Below, piece after piece: positions 1 through 11,306 of a stretch of 64,000 nt of DNA (position 1 is its first letter; every line of letters starts with the position of its first letter). Location: NCBI GenBank assembly GCA_003439945.1, contig QVRM01006019.1, positions 62,001 through 126,000 of the forward strand, given 5' to 3'. The notes under the pieces are model-generated. The model was not told the origin of the DNA. It did not search any database and worked only from the letters and a program-made list of their open reading frames with translations. The DNA is from Dermanyssus gallinae (taxonomy: Eukaryota > Arthropoda > Arachnida > Mesostigmata > Dermanyssidae). Made by a program: the position numbers and the translations under genes.

Positions 1-62
1 AACTTTCTGGGCCCCTGCCCCATAGTCTTTGCAATGGCCCTGTTTTTAGATCCAGGTAGGGA

Positions 63-80
63 GGGGGGGGGGGGCGGGGG
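63..80. repeat. G-rich homopolymer run
   Basis: Twelve consecutive G, one C, then five more G, in otherwise AT-rich DNA. One of seven isolated G or C runs of 10-13 bases in the window. It is low-complexity sequence with no assigned role. Confidence 0.9.
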
Positions 81-223
81 CAAGGATAAGTGTAGCCGAA
101 ATGTTGATATTTTATAGACCTGCGTAACTTGTAAGGCAGCGATCCTTTGTGTTCTTTTTAACATATTCTTTAGCCTCTGTGACTCTTTGGCCGCTTTAAA
201 CCACACCGGCGTTTCAAACAACG

Positions 224-224
<1 letters not shown>

Positions 225-304
<80 letters not shown>
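225..304. repeat. (TA)40 microsatellite
   Basis: An uninterrupted TA dinucleotide tract of about 80 bp. The roughly 350 bp that follow (305-652) are AT-rich and show nothing I can assign. Confidence 0.97.
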
Positions 305-307
<3 letters not shown>

Positions 308-652
308 TTATAGTTGTGTAGAATCCATTACTCTCAATCTAGCGCCGACATTACTAACTTATATGCGAGGTTCAAAACGTAGTTTATTGACAAACTGCAT
401 CTTCAACAACGTTTAAGAAAGAAAAAAAATCGCTAGAAACAATAAATAAAGTATGCCCACATTGAGCACGTGATTGTGAATTTTAAGCTATCTAACATAA
501 AAAGCAGAAATTACATAGCACAAAACTTTCGTCATCACTGTTGTTTTAGGTAAACGCAAGCACGACATGTACGTTTTGGTCTTCAGGAGCAAATAACTAG
601 AAAGCCAGTTCCTGACTTCCCGAATAAAAAGAGCTTCGGGCATATGATCCAA

Positions 653-906
653 TTAATATTTAAAGGAATACTTCCCTAGATGGGCAGTAACGCACTGCAT
701 TAACCGGAAGTGCTTTCTGTGGTAACAAAACAGTGCATGACCCGTCTTGCCCGTATTGATAACAAAAGCAAACACCTCAAAGGATTTGAACGGAGGTATT
801 TTGTTAACATAGGCAACCATCTTGCGGTCCTGCAAAAAAGACTCGACGATATCCTTTACAAGATTAAGTTGACCAGGATGGTAAAGCTTCAAAACTGAGC
901 CCTGTA
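653..906 (-). other. Possible minus-strand exon, unrecognised
   Basis: On the minus strand an open frame of about 83 codons starts just after a plausible 3' splice acceptor (...acag, then GG) near 906 and ends at a stop near 653. The product is mixed hydrophobic/basic and contains a TGHALFCYHRKHFRLMQC stretch. It has no AUG of its own, which would fit an internal or terminal exon. I do not recognise the family, and no neighbouring exon is visible between 907 and 2096. It may be part of an unrecognised repeat or a chance frame. Confidence 0.2.
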
Positions 907-2096
907 TCGTTTCAATATGAATCTCATGTCAAAACGATTTTACACCACTGTCTGCTTTCTGCTTGACACTTATGCACTAAACCAGATAACCAGCAGCGGT
1001 GGAATGGCAACTAAGATAGTCAGACGTTTGTTGCAAGATATTGTTTCTGCAAGTAATGGCAGAGAATCTAGAAAACATTGCTGAGACGTAACTGATTTCC
1101 CACAACGGTCTCAACAGTTTATTGCCATAAATACGCCAAAGCCAGCTCCAAAATAAATATGTATAGAAGAAAGGTGTTGCTCAGTTGCTTGACTACCACT
1201 GCAGATCCTGGATATCATAGATTGCCAACGAATTCGGTCAAAAATATAACGGAAAATTTTCATTTCTTGTTTTGGTAAAGGCAAATGCTAACATTTCGGC
1301 TCGTCAAATTCAAATTCAAAGTCAAGCTAAATATTTTCCTGATTGCGATTCAAGCACACCGTCTTAGCACACCCAGCTGCCGCGAAATGCAATTGCTAAC
1401 GGAGCGTCTAGTAGTTCTGAACTAGACTGCAAAATACACAAGAGCTCAGCTTTTTTTATTATCCTAGCCACAGTTGCAAAACAACGTCTTGGTACCTGAC
1501 TACTTATAGAACGACGACAATTGTAGCCGATTTGGGCTACTCCTATTCGACCACTGCAAATGTTTTTCGAATGCTGAAGTGTGACTGGTGCAATGGTAAG
1601 GGTTCTATTGTACTTTCCAGAATGCAAGTTAGTAAAAGCACCACACGATGAATTAGTATCTTCTAGCAATGCGCACCCCTATAGCGGGCAGATGACAGAT
1701 AATACCGCAATCATGACCAAATAATTATTGGAGAACAAAGGAGCCCACCAGAATTCTAAAATTATTAAGAACTCTTAATAGAGAGAAGAACACACTACTT
1801 TTAAAAACCATATTATCCAGTAATATATAAATATACTGTTCGATTCTGTAAATAAGTTGTTTCTCAGGACTGTGAAGTGCCTCCACTTACATATAGCCGT
1901 GAAGTGCCCCCATTCACCTATGACTTGGCGATAGCTGGACCTGCAGTGATGTCTTCATTGTCTCAGCAGGCGAAAGAGAGCTAAGACTTCACTTATCAAC
2001 TCCAGCTCGGAGTAGGGTTTACTTGATCAAGGAGTACTGCAAAACGAGCTAACACTTTAATTTGTAAGCCAGTAGTTGAGTCTCTTAATACTTGGT
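907..2096. other. Unassigned stretch before the R1-like LINE
   Basis: No supportable gene. A 101-codon minus-strand frame (1364-1669) is not recognisable and is within chance length for this composition. A short direct repeat (tgaagtgcc) occurs near 1874 and 1901. Confidence 0.5.
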
Positions 2097-2112
2097 AAGT
2101 TAATCTCGTCAT
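2097..2112. repeat. Target-site duplication, left copy (R1-like copy 1)
   Basis: The sequence aagttaatctcgtcat is repeated exactly at 5829-5844, flanking the LINE. The first two A's may belong to the poly-A tail, so the duplication is 14-16 bp. An exact match implies a recent target-primed insertion. Confidence 0.93.
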
Positions 2113-2574
2113 CGCTGCCAGCGCCCTGGCCATCGCGCGGAAGCTTGCGCACTTGAAAAATCCATCGAGGGATCCCTCTGTCTGCGTTGCGGGACTATTG
2201 GGCACAAGACAAGAGACTGCACCTCGGCGAGCATGAAGTGCATAGCCTGCGATACTGAGGGTCATCGCGCGGATGCGATGTCATGCCCGATGTACAGAGA
2301 GCTGGTACTCCGTGAGCGAAAATGCAGGACAGAGGCTGGGCAACAGTCCCACATGCCAACAAAGCGCCCCGAGGCAGAGAGAGTGGAGCTTAGTGGCGGA
2401 CCGTCCGGGTCAAGGGCCCCCTCCCAACCGGAGGTTGAGCTTGTCGAACAGGAGGCCACCTCTAGCGACACTCCTCCGGTCGCACCTGCGTCAAGTGAGG
2501 CAGAATCAGGAGAGAACAACAGATCAGACCGGACGACGGTCCAGAGACGATCTAAAACTAAGCTATCAAAATAA
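2113..2574 (+). pseudogene. ORF1 (gag-like nucleic-acid-binding protein), 5'-truncated
   Basis: The frame is open from the first base of the element to the stop at 2572-2574. It encodes three CCHC zinc knuckles in a row. The first is cut by the 5' truncation, so only CQRPGHRAEAC remains; then come CLRCGTIGHKTRDC and CIACDTEGHRADAMSC. A Glu/Ser/Pro-rich tail of about 100 residues follows. ORF1 proteins of this kind package LINE RNA into ribonucleoprotein particles (family knowledge). The usual N-terminal half is missing. The stop overlaps the start of the ORF2 frame by a few bases, the arrangement expected of an R1-type bicistronic RNA. Confidence 0.85.
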
Positions 2575-5500
2575 AGATCCTACAAGTAAACTTAAACCGC
2601 TGCCGGGCCGCTCATGACGCTCTTAACGTGTACGTACAGGAGAACCAGATATCCTTATGCTTCATGTCAGAGCCCAATGTTAATATTGCATCAACACGAG
2701 CAAACCATTATGCTGATTCCGCAGCAGACACAGTAATATGGTGGACGGGACAGGACCCAAAAGTCTCCGTCTCGGGCAACGGGGCTTGCTCTGGGTGCAC
2801 ATGGATTCACCTAGGCAGCGGCTCATATGTTCTCTCCTGCTATTTCTCACCAAACCGCACACTAGAGGAATTTAACGACTACCTCGCATCACTCACTGAT
2901 CTCATTACATCTCTCAACCCCCACCAACTACTTCTGACAGGTGACTTTAACGCGGCACATCCTCTATGGGGCTCCCGCGCTCCCACGTCCCGGGGCCTCC
3001 TACTACTGAACTGGCTGGCCAACTCGGATCTCTCAGTAATTAACGATGGGAACATGCCGACATTCGTCCGAGGTCGGCAAGAGTCATTCATTGATCTCAC
3101 ACTTACCAACAATGCTTCCCTTTGTCTGATTAACAGATGGAGAGTCGACGCAGACGCCGAAACGCTCAGTGACCACCAATACATAGTCTTCGATTACGAC
3201 GGGGCACCTAGACAGCCACTTTCGAGCCGAAAAACTTGGCAGATGAGACATCTAGACATCAACAAGCTAAAACTCTACATAGCTGCACAACTCAGCATGT
3301 ATCAAGACTCCCAACCCTCTCCGGAAGACCTAACGCAAATAGTAAAAAAGGCGTGCAGGGCCGCAGGCGGCCCGCCGCGTCACCGCACTGGTAGACGCTC
3401 CCCACAGCCATGGTGGACATCCGAGATAAAGGAGGCCCGCTCAGCATGCATACGTGCCAAGCGCACCCTGATGAGGGCTCCAACTTGGCTTGCGAGAAGA
3501 CGCCGAAACGGTGAACACGAGCACATACTTCATATTGCCTTGGCCCGGGAGGATACACTACTAGACATATACCGAACAGCAAGAAACACTCTTCGCCAAA
3601 AGATCAGGACAGCGAAACGGGAATGTTGGAGGGCTCTAATCGATCTTGTACAACATGACCCCTGGGGAATTCCTTATCGGATAGTCCGGGAAAAACTCAA
3701 GACATCTCCACCCCCTCTAACACAAGAAGAAACTCTCCGCCAAGTCAAGAAACTCTTCCCGTCGCATTCTCCTCGCCCTTCAGTAACTTATACCAATATA
3801 GACCCAGCAGACATTCCGCCCGTCACAGAGAACGAGGTCCTTCAGGCAGCCGAGCGCCTCGCCCCTGGCAAAGCACCGGGTCCTGACGGTGTCCCTTCTG
3901 GAGTGATCCGGCTTATGGCAAGAGAGCATCCGAAAATCGTCGCAGATACCGCGACCCATCTCCTCCGGGAGGGGTTTTTCCCACCTGCCTGGAAGACCTC
4001 CTTTCTGGCGCTGATTCCCAAGCACACCCCAGGAACCTACAGACCAATTTGCCTTCTAGACACTATTGGCAAGCTTTTTGAAAACATCATCCAAGAGCGT
4101 CTCACGAAGGCTATAGAAGACACAGAAGCTTTGGCGCCTAACCAACATGGTTTCCGCAAGGGTCACTCGACACTCGACCCTATCGAGGAAATTCTGGAAA
4201 AAGCAAGACAAGAAACCAGGGCGTCGCGCAACACCAGGAAGTTTGTTTTACTGATACTTCTTGACGTCAAAAACACCTTCAACAGCGCTAACTGGGCAAA
4301 AATTCTTGAGGCCATGGAACGACGAAATATACCTCCGTATATGGTTCGCATCATCTCCTCCTATCTGAGTGACCGCCACCTGTTGACACATCATGGCACG
4401 TTTAGTATCACCGCCGGGGTCCCGCAGGGGTCTATACTCGGCCCAACTCTGTGGAATTTGGCATATGACGATGTTCTGCGTCTGCCAAACCTTCCGCCAG
4501 GGGCACAAACGCTGGCTTACGCAGACGACCTGGCACTTATTATAACAGCACGCCATGAGACCATACTCGAGGCCACAGCAAACAACGCAATGCGCTGTGT
4601 CTCTCGGTGGATGGCACAAAACAACCTTCAGCTGGCCCCAGAAAAAAACTGAGGCAGTCTACCTGTCAGGTCGCAAACGCACCCGCGGCATTCACTTGAC
4701 ATTGGACGGCCACGCTATCATGCTGTCGAAAACAGCAAAATATCTAGGAGTCACTCTCGATTCCGGCCTTACGGGCCGCGCCCACATCTTGGCCATATCC
4801 AAAAAAGTGCATACAATCGCTAGGGCAATGGCTAAAATCCTGCCTCGGTCGGGAGGCGCGGATTTGGAGAAGAGGATATTGATAGCGTCGGCGGCGGAGT
4901 CCACGGCACTATACGCAGCGTCAGTGTGGGCTGACATGGCCCTCCGCACGATCAGCAACAGGCAGCTCCTTAGGTCGGCTCAAAGATCAATCGCGATACG
5001 TGTCAGCAGGGTGTATAGAACCGTCAGCACGGAGTCTGCGCTAGTACTAGCCAGAATGCTCCCATGGGATCTCCTGGCAGGACAGAGGAGCACCAAGCGA
5101 AAGGACGGATATACTGACTACAACGAAGCAAGGGAGGCGACTATGCAGACTTGGGCGGAGGAATGGCGTGCCCTATCCTCACGCGCGGGCTGGACCCGCC
5201 ACCTCGTCAGTGACTTACTTGAATGGTACAACGGCCCGGGCCAAGGCTCGTTATCATTCTACGCCACACAGGCTGTAACGGGACACGGCCAATTCCAAAC
5301 GTACATGATGAGAATAGGCAAGTCTCACTCAGACATCTGTGTTTTGTGCACAACTGAGGAACCTGACGACGTGGACCACACGGTCGCAGGATGCCCAAGG
5401 CTCTCGAACCTCAGGCAGACCTCCAAATATGTACTAGCTGGAGCTGACACTAAAACGATCATAACATCGATGTTAACGTCAGGCCAATCATGGAGAGAAG

Positions 5501-5625
5501 GAGCGTCATACCTCGACCGGATCATCAGAGAAAAAAACAGCCTAGAGAAGGAAAGACGCGCTTCACTCGCTAGAAGAGATTGTGAGACGTCCTTACAGGC
5601 CTCGGAGGCCATGTCGTGGATGTAG
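2571..5625 (+). pseudogene. ORF2: AP-like endonuclease / reverse transcriptase, one frameshift
   Basis: Domain order by residue from the first AUG at 2628: endonuclease with a SEPN glutamate near 15, GDFNAAHPLWGS near 105 and SDHQ near 183; then RT with APGKAPGPDG, YRPICLLDT, QHGFRKGHSTLD, AGVPQGSILGP and the catalytic YADD near 631; then a connector and a C-terminal CVLC-x9-H-x4-C knuckle. The frame breaks inside an A7 run near 4642-4648 (stop at 4650-4652) and resumes in another frame to the stop at 5625. A one-base homopolymer length change is the simplest explanation, and a sequencing error is possible. The conserved N-terminal strand KILQVNLNR lies upstream of the first AUG. The homologous position in copy 2 has an ATG (26532) where this copy has AAA, so the natural start seems lost. 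One substituted residue stands out: the RT has DVKNTF where DVKNAF is usual. Confidence 0.92.
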
Positions 5626-5828
5626 AGCGGACGACTCCCCCCCAGGGCCTTGAAGAACTGGCAAACAGTACCGAACCCTGGGGGGGGTAAATGTGAGGAC
5701 TAGGGTTTTTTAGTGGGTAACCCCATGCCATCGGGGAGTCCCACACTACCTACGCGCTTCTACACGCCCGGACAGTGATAACTGCGCTGGGTGTGCATAA
5801 AGCATTTTTCCCCAACTTCACAAAAAAA

Positions 5829-5844
5829 AAGTTAATCTCGTCAT
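5829..5844. repeat. Target-site duplication, right copy (R1-like copy 1)
   Basis: Exact repeat of 2097-2112, directly after the A-tail of the LINE. Confidence 0.93.
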
Positions 5845-6599
5845 AACACCAGCGCTTAATATGAATCTTACTAACGCATCTGTTAATCTTTGCCTACTTT
5901 TGCGGCCCGTATACATACATGACGTTGAGAGTTTGAAAAAACGGCTTCAATTACATTTTTAAGGCGTATTTCGTTGTAAAAACTTTCTTATGAGCCGGTA
6001 TTTTAATTAAGTTTGCAGCCCGATGGTTATCTCCGTTGTTTCTTTACTCACCGCTGCATTCGACAACGCGCGTTTTCTCATGGTAAATCTTACATATTCT
6101 ACTGGGGCATCTTGCCACCTATGTTATCACTGTTAAAAACTTTGTCGTCTACATTCGGAAAGGGGCTCGCAGGATGAAAGGTAACAACAGGTAGGTAAAA
6201 TCGAGCCTAAAAGCGTCTAAAATATGTAAACAGGAGTCCGAAAGCGTGAAATTTTATGACATGTCAACCATCAGTTTATCTGCAAATGGGTCATAAAGCT
6301 ATTAGAATCAAGACATTTTTGCCGGGACAATTTTTTTCTGCCCTCGTGATTATTGACAACCAAATTGATTATATTGTATGATTATATATATATATATATA
6401 TATATGTTTAACTGTGTTTGTCTATATATGCACGTTAACGATTTAGGAAGCTGGTCAGTATATGACCGGTATACATGAGCCGCTGAAACAAATAATGTAC
6501 CCGTCATGTTTTCTCGGCTTTTTAAAATATTTAAAAACAAATTAAGCTTGAAATAGCCAGGAAACAAGAGTAGTGACGCTACTACCATTTAGGACATTC
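5845..6599. other. AT-rich spacer with (TA)n
   Basis: No gene visible. A short (TA)11 tract lies at 6383-6405. Frames here are short and unrecognised. Confidence 0.6.
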
Positions 6600-8140
6600 C
6601 AAGCGTAAGAAAATTGTTTAGGTTAAAATTGCTTCGATTAGCGTAAGCCATGAGTTATGTATCTGGTATAAACGTGGCGATTGTCTGTACCAGATACATA
6701 GTTCATTCAGATACACACTGCAAAACCAGACCAGAGGTGAGAGGCACCGACAGTATCCAGTTTTTTAACATCCCGTCGGACCTGTTCAACCTTATTCTCC
6801 TATTCTGGCAGCCAATTAACCTTTTCTTAATGAATTTGAACACGGCTTTAGTCTTCATGACGTTTATTTCCAGCCCCCTTGAGAAATGGAACGCCTTTGC
6901 CAGAGAGGTAACATGCTTGATGGCACCCGGGTCGTGACAAGCGACCGCTATGCCATACGCTATGCGTACTTCACAACTATGGCGTTTAGGGAGTCGAATA
7001 TAGCCGACAAATCGGCAAGCAGACGAGTGAAGGAGACGCAACTCAGCTTGCAGGGTTCTCACATTTTGCCTTACCCGCAACACTTTCTGCTCACCTTGTA
7101 TAAGGTGTCCTCATCAAATAAGCTTGAAATTGCGCTCAGAAGAGAGCCGCCAACGCCTGCGTGTTGGAATGACTTCGCCAAGAAATATATATCAATAATA
7201 CTAGGTGTTTTGCCGTGGGCTTTGATGCAGTCTATAAAGACTGCACACAAATGGCCTTCGAGTTTTGCCGCAGCTCATTCTATCGCCGACTAAAACACAT
7301 GGATTGCATCACGCGATCCCGACCTCTCCGGAATCCGAATTGCTCCGGTGGAAGGGAAGGGTCGGGTCGGGTCGACTACGTACTCAACTCGTTTCATAAC
7401 CAACTTACAGAGTATGTTTTTCAGTGTCCTCTCAGACGCTATACCGCGGTATAAGTTTGGGTCTCATCTAGTTGCCCTTAAATAGCAGGGAAAGCCTGGC
7501 GATATGCCAGGCTTCTTGCAGTTGTCCCCTTTTCATGATCTCGTTGAAGAAATCACAAAGATGGTTTGCCAAGAATGGCTCAGACTGCACCCTGTGCTTA
7601 TACTACATCTGGCCTGGCCCCGCACTCTTGCCTCTCGAAAGAGAGCGCGGGACCTGTTTGTCTAACTTCTTCTACCCCAAAGGGCAGATTCCTCGAATTC
7701 TGCTCCAACGCAAGCGGGCGCTCAATCATTGGAGCCCGGCGTGCCGCCTCGCAGTTATATAGAAGACCGGTCAGGTGACTCGTTACCTGTTCGTCGCTGA
7801 GCAGGTGGTTCGTCTCTCTATTTAAGATCGCACCTGGTAGGCTGAGGGCTTCCGTTCTGCTCGTTCGAGCTGTCGGATTGCCTCCCGTCCAGCGTATTCA
7901 CGCTTGCGGTCATAGCATCGTTTATGTGACCTTTTTTTTTTACTGTTGAAGTAGTCAAGCCTGCGCGTCTGGCTAGCAGCTGCGGTGGTTGGTGCTTTTA
8001 CCCTCATTTGGCGCAAAAGCTCGATCACCCTAAGCGAGGGCGAGATAGCAAGCCTATGGAGGCGACGAATACATATTTGTGTACAACAAAGACTCTCCTC
8101 TACCATTGCCAAATCCTGAACTACACGGATGGCTGTCATA
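6600..8140 (-). mobile_element. Decayed LINE-A copy (minus strand)
   Basis: Read on the minus strand, the pieces appear in LINE order. A basic linker is at 8139-7822 (residues like KKKRSHKRCYDRK), pre-RT sequence at 7800-7450, and a corrupted active-site region at about 6990-6840. The last reads YGIAVACHDPGAIKHVTSLA, against YADDIVVAHHDLGAIK in the better copy at 19.8 kb. The C-terminal segment, ending near 6600, matches the 20.4 kb region. YADD is lost and several stops and frameshifts are present, so it is dead. Antisense frames on the plus strand (6650-7293) are shadows. Confidence 0.75.
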
Positions 8141-8205
8141 GGTAGTGACGTGCGTCAACTGTGTACAAATGAAAACACATATATGCATATATACCGTCGT
8201 GTATA

Positions 8206-8670
8206 ACTAACTGGCAAGCGGCAACTGGCGTTGCCTGTCACGGATCGAGGAGCGACAGATCCCGCATAGAGTCCGTGACAGTAGGCTGACGGAATATCGT
8301 CGCAGTAAATACAGACTACCAACGTCCAACGTCGAGTTGTCAAAATTGGACGTAGGCTGACGGCGTAACGCTGATACGGGGTGATGGCATGAGCATCTCT
8401 CCAGCGTCGCGTCGCAGACAACGGGCCACGACGTTGACGGCGCATAACACCTGCCCCGGCATTGGTGCATTGGTGATGTGTCGACAACATCTAGTGTCGA
8501 GCTTGAAACGAACGCCGACGGCCGTCGTATTCAATAACACCGTTAACACGACCTGCTGGCGAAGATGGTTAAACTCGCGTGCTAGATTTGTTAAGCTAAG
8601 TGATAACTAAGCATGTGAATGTATGCAGTTCCGTAAATAAACCATGTCTGAATTGATTCGAATTGAATTA
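8206..8670 (+). mobile_element. LINE 3'-end fragment with AATTGA-type tail
   Basis: The terminal 45 bp (gcagttccgtaaataaacca, then ctgaattgattcgaattgaa) resemble the 3' end of the LINE fragment at 28085-28133, which has the same ttccgtgaataaaccatg block followed by attgaa repeats. This marks a 5'-truncated insertion of the same family. The body upstream has no recognisable coding motif and its left limit is uncertain. Confidence 0.55.
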
Positions 8671-8699
8671 TAGTACATACGAGTTTTTGTCGTCTCGCT

Positions 8700-9050
8700 G
8701 GGTTCATGTGATAATGATTTTCTGTCTCTTTGTCTGCCGTTGACTGAACTACAACCTCCAACCGACCGGCGGCGATCGGCCGGGGGGGGGGGGAAATAAT
8801 TGAGGATAAAGTTCCCCCGGCGTGCGTGTGGCCCTCATTATTATTTCATTTAAAGTTATTACTTGAGAGCGAGAAGGAGGAGGAGGGCGGAGAAAGAGAA
8901 TACACATTTCTAAACCATAATAGAACGTATCACGCATATGTTCCGCTATGTGTCCTAGGGCGCAGTTGTAACTTAATTATGTTTTAAACTTTGTGAACCC
9001 TTCGCGACTTTTTTCGAAAGTATAACGATTTTCTGTGGGACTTTTTAACA
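8700..9050. other. Spacer with G12 run
   Basis: Contains a run of twelve G at 8782-8793 and a GA-rich stretch. No gene seen. Confidence 0.6.
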
Positions 9051-9084
9051 ACAAATCATCGCCGCAGCGTGGACCAAGTGTGCC

Positions 9085-9240
9085 ACTCACGTGTGCCTTT
9101 GTTTTCGATTTGCGTTATTTGCATATTTCCGTCGTGTTTGAACGTACAAATAGGTCGCCCCACCTGGCATCGAACCGGCGATCGCATATAGAAAATGCCA
9201 GCAAAGTATTGCGTACTGCCAGCTAACACCGTCATACGGT
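9085..9240 (-). repeat. tRNA-derived SINE-like relic
   Basis: The minus strand carries a pol III B-box-like GGTTCGATGCC (complement of about 9169-9179). A plausible A-box (tgttagctggcagtacgc) lies upstream on the same strand. The spacing suits a tRNA-headed SINE, but no clover-leaf can be closed and there is no second copy in the window, so this is tentative. The remaining sequence to 9836 holds nothing recognisable. Confidence 0.35.
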
Positions 9241-9832
9241 GCGGACAGAGCCGCGAAAGCGCAGACGGCAATAAAAGAGGCACTATTCATGGGAGCTCGT
9301 CGCTGCTCGCATCTAACAATACGTGCTGTATACTCGGCGCCTAATCGCAAGGAATCGTCCTCCATTAGTTTACCACAGCCATAAATATCGCCAAGTTCTC
9401 ACATACTTTCAGCATATTTTGATTACAACAGTCACTATACAACAGATGATTACAAAGCTTGCTCGTCATGTAAAGTGTCTCGTCATGGGGACCCCGCTTT
9501 GCCCGTATGCATAAGCATAAACCCACATATTATAAGCAATTGCATTAGATACACTTACACCAAGGTCAATCGTATTTATCAGTACACTAATAGCACCGTG
9601 CTCATTGCTTTTTCAATAGCGCTAACGACTAGCGGGGGTAAATTGGCATAAACAGCCATAAAAACGTCTTCAAGTATGATTCATGCGCAAAAGGAGTTAA
9701 ACAGCTCTTTTGGGTTAGGGTCGTGGCAAAACGCCCCAAGGGTATAGCAAACCTGGTGACATACAGTAAAAATGAATAATAATCTATTGTACTCAAAATT
9801 ATACATGCACGCTTGTATAATTTTATTTATGC

Positions 9833-9836
<4 letters not shown>

Positions 9837-9892
<56 letters not shown>

Positions 9893-9921
9893 GAATATAG
9901 ATATATATATATATTATATAT

Positions 9922-10001
<80 letters not shown>
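9837..10001. repeat. Interrupted (TA)n array
   Basis: About 165 bp of TA repeats with single-base interruptions (ataata, gaata, tctata), indicating an older array than the pure tracts elsewhere. Confidence 0.95.
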
Positions 10002-10003
<2 letters not shown>

Positions 10004-10210
10004 CTTTACTGCAGAGTTACGTATAGAAAGAAGTATGTATTTATCGGATATTCTATGGACTTTTGACCTTTTGACTTTGAGACGTTAGGAGGCCTAGGAA
10101 AGATAAAAATATGTGGTGCTGGTGAGTTTTTTGGCCGCAATGTCTATCATTAGATATACAGCGAGGCGAACTTTTGCGTACACCTTGTTTTCAGCTAAAT
10201 GAATTATGAG

Positions 10211-10215
<5 letters not shown>

Positions 10216-10276
<61 letters not shown>
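10216..10276. repeat. (TA)n microsatellite
   Basis: About 60 bp of uninterrupted TA. The following 10277-10943 contain no gene I can support. Confidence 0.95.
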
Positions 10277-10279
<3 letters not shown>

Positions 10280-10943
10280 AATAGGAGCACGCAATTCCAA
10301 ATCATGTTATTTTATTCAACGGTTAATAATGATTTCTTGCTAAGGGTACGTACTCTCGGCCAGGCAAGCAGTATTATGTATATATTTACCAACTATGTAT
10401 GTAGTTCGCAAAATAGTCTGAGATTTTTAAAAGTACTACTAACATAAGCACAAGCGTGTTAAAGATATTTTAATTTGTTTTAATACAGATGCAACGCTAT
10501 TTCCAAAATGAATATAATATTGTCGAGGTGTTTTTTTTACCTTTGTATCGTATAACGGCGTTAAATCGCGAGTGTCTGTCTCTGTACATATATATTATTT
10601 TGTTGACAATCACTTGAACAGGCCACGCAGAAAAATGTAAATCGTAGTGTTAACAATGGCTTCTGCTACCGGCGGTTGTTTAGCCCTTGGAGTTGATATA
10701 AGGGTTCCCTCAAACAAAACACGTCGACACCAACAATGACCATCGATCAATTTCTCCATCCAGGCACGCGCACGTCATTGCAGGCCGAGTGTAGTGTGCC
10801 TCCTTGCAAGACGGTCTAGTATTAACATATGGCTTCATCTGTCTGTTTTGGTCAGGCTAGTTCCATATTATGCAGCAGATGCTGCCGTTCTGCGATATTC
10901 TTTCTCTCTTGCTCTCCCCAGGGATTGCTTTCTGTTGTTTTCG

Positions 10944-11044
10944 CCTTATACCTTGCAATACCCGTCTTGGCTCATCGTCCTTGCAAATTACTATATACAT
11001 GACGACATGGCAATGTGCTTATATATATATATATATATGCACAT

Positions 11045-11082
<38 letters not shown>

Positions 11083-11083
11083 A

Positions 11084-11123
<40 letters not shown>

Positions 11124-11193
11124 CACATTGCCATGTCGTCATGTATATAGTAATTTGCAAGGACGATGAGCCAAGACGGGTATTGCAAGGTAT

Positions 11194-11197
<4 letters not shown>
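10944..11197. repeat. Large palindrome with perfect 75-bp arms
   Basis: Bases 10944-11018 and 11123-11197 are exact reverse complements (75/75). The 104-bp centre is TA repeats holding a second inverted pair: gcacattgccat at 11039-11050 and its complement at 11077-11088. The motif gcaatgtgc/gcacattgc thus occurs four times symmetrically. The two inner TA arms differ in length (about 20 against 32 bp). The structure could extrude as a cruciform or fold as a long hairpin RNA. It may be a fold-back MITE, a recent inverted duplication or an assembly fold-back. Frames rich in Tyr-Ile across it are repeat translation. Confidence 0.95.
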
Positions 11198-11228
<31 letters not shown>

Positions 11229-11271
11229 AACGGGGAAGGGAGGCGTCTAATTAATATTAATCCTAAAAGTA

Positions 11272-11304
<33 letters not shown>
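11198..11304. repeat. Two flanking (TA)n tracts
   Basis: TA tracts at about 11198-11225 and 11275-11304 follow the palindrome directly. The DNA from 11305 to 12177 is unassigned; it includes a G12 run at 11480-11491 and a short tandem gaggactgc repeat near 11745. Confidence 0.9.

Positions 11305-11306
<2 letters not shown>

Larger units (their letters stand above)
2113..5830 (+). mobile_element. R1-like non-LTR retrotransposon, copy 1, 5'-truncated
   Basis: The element begins immediately after the left target duplication, inside ORF1. It continues through ORF2 (endonuclease, reverse transcriptase, terminal CCHC), then a 3' UTR of about 200 bp, and ends in nine A's. The 3' UTR (from about 5700) contains a block with gggagtcccacactacc that recurs at the ends of the copies at 31.1 kb and 37.1 kb. 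Placement in the R1 group rests on the ORF1 zinc-knuckle triplet, the ORF2 start resembling ILQxNxNRCRxxHD, and the GDFNAxHxxWGS and VPQGSxLGP motifs; this is inference from family knowledge. A single homopolymer frameshift and a perfect target duplication make it the youngest LINE here. R1 elements classically insert in 28S rDNA; the flanks here are not rDNA. Confidence 0.93.

Noticed and set aside
2233..2617. Second overlapping frame (2273-2617) across ORF1 of R1-like copy 1
   Set aside because: It has no zinc knuckles and is an alternative-frame shadow of ORF1.
6650..7293. Plus-strand ORFs of 95-135 codons
   Set aside because: Antisense shadows of a minus-strand LINE-A relic.
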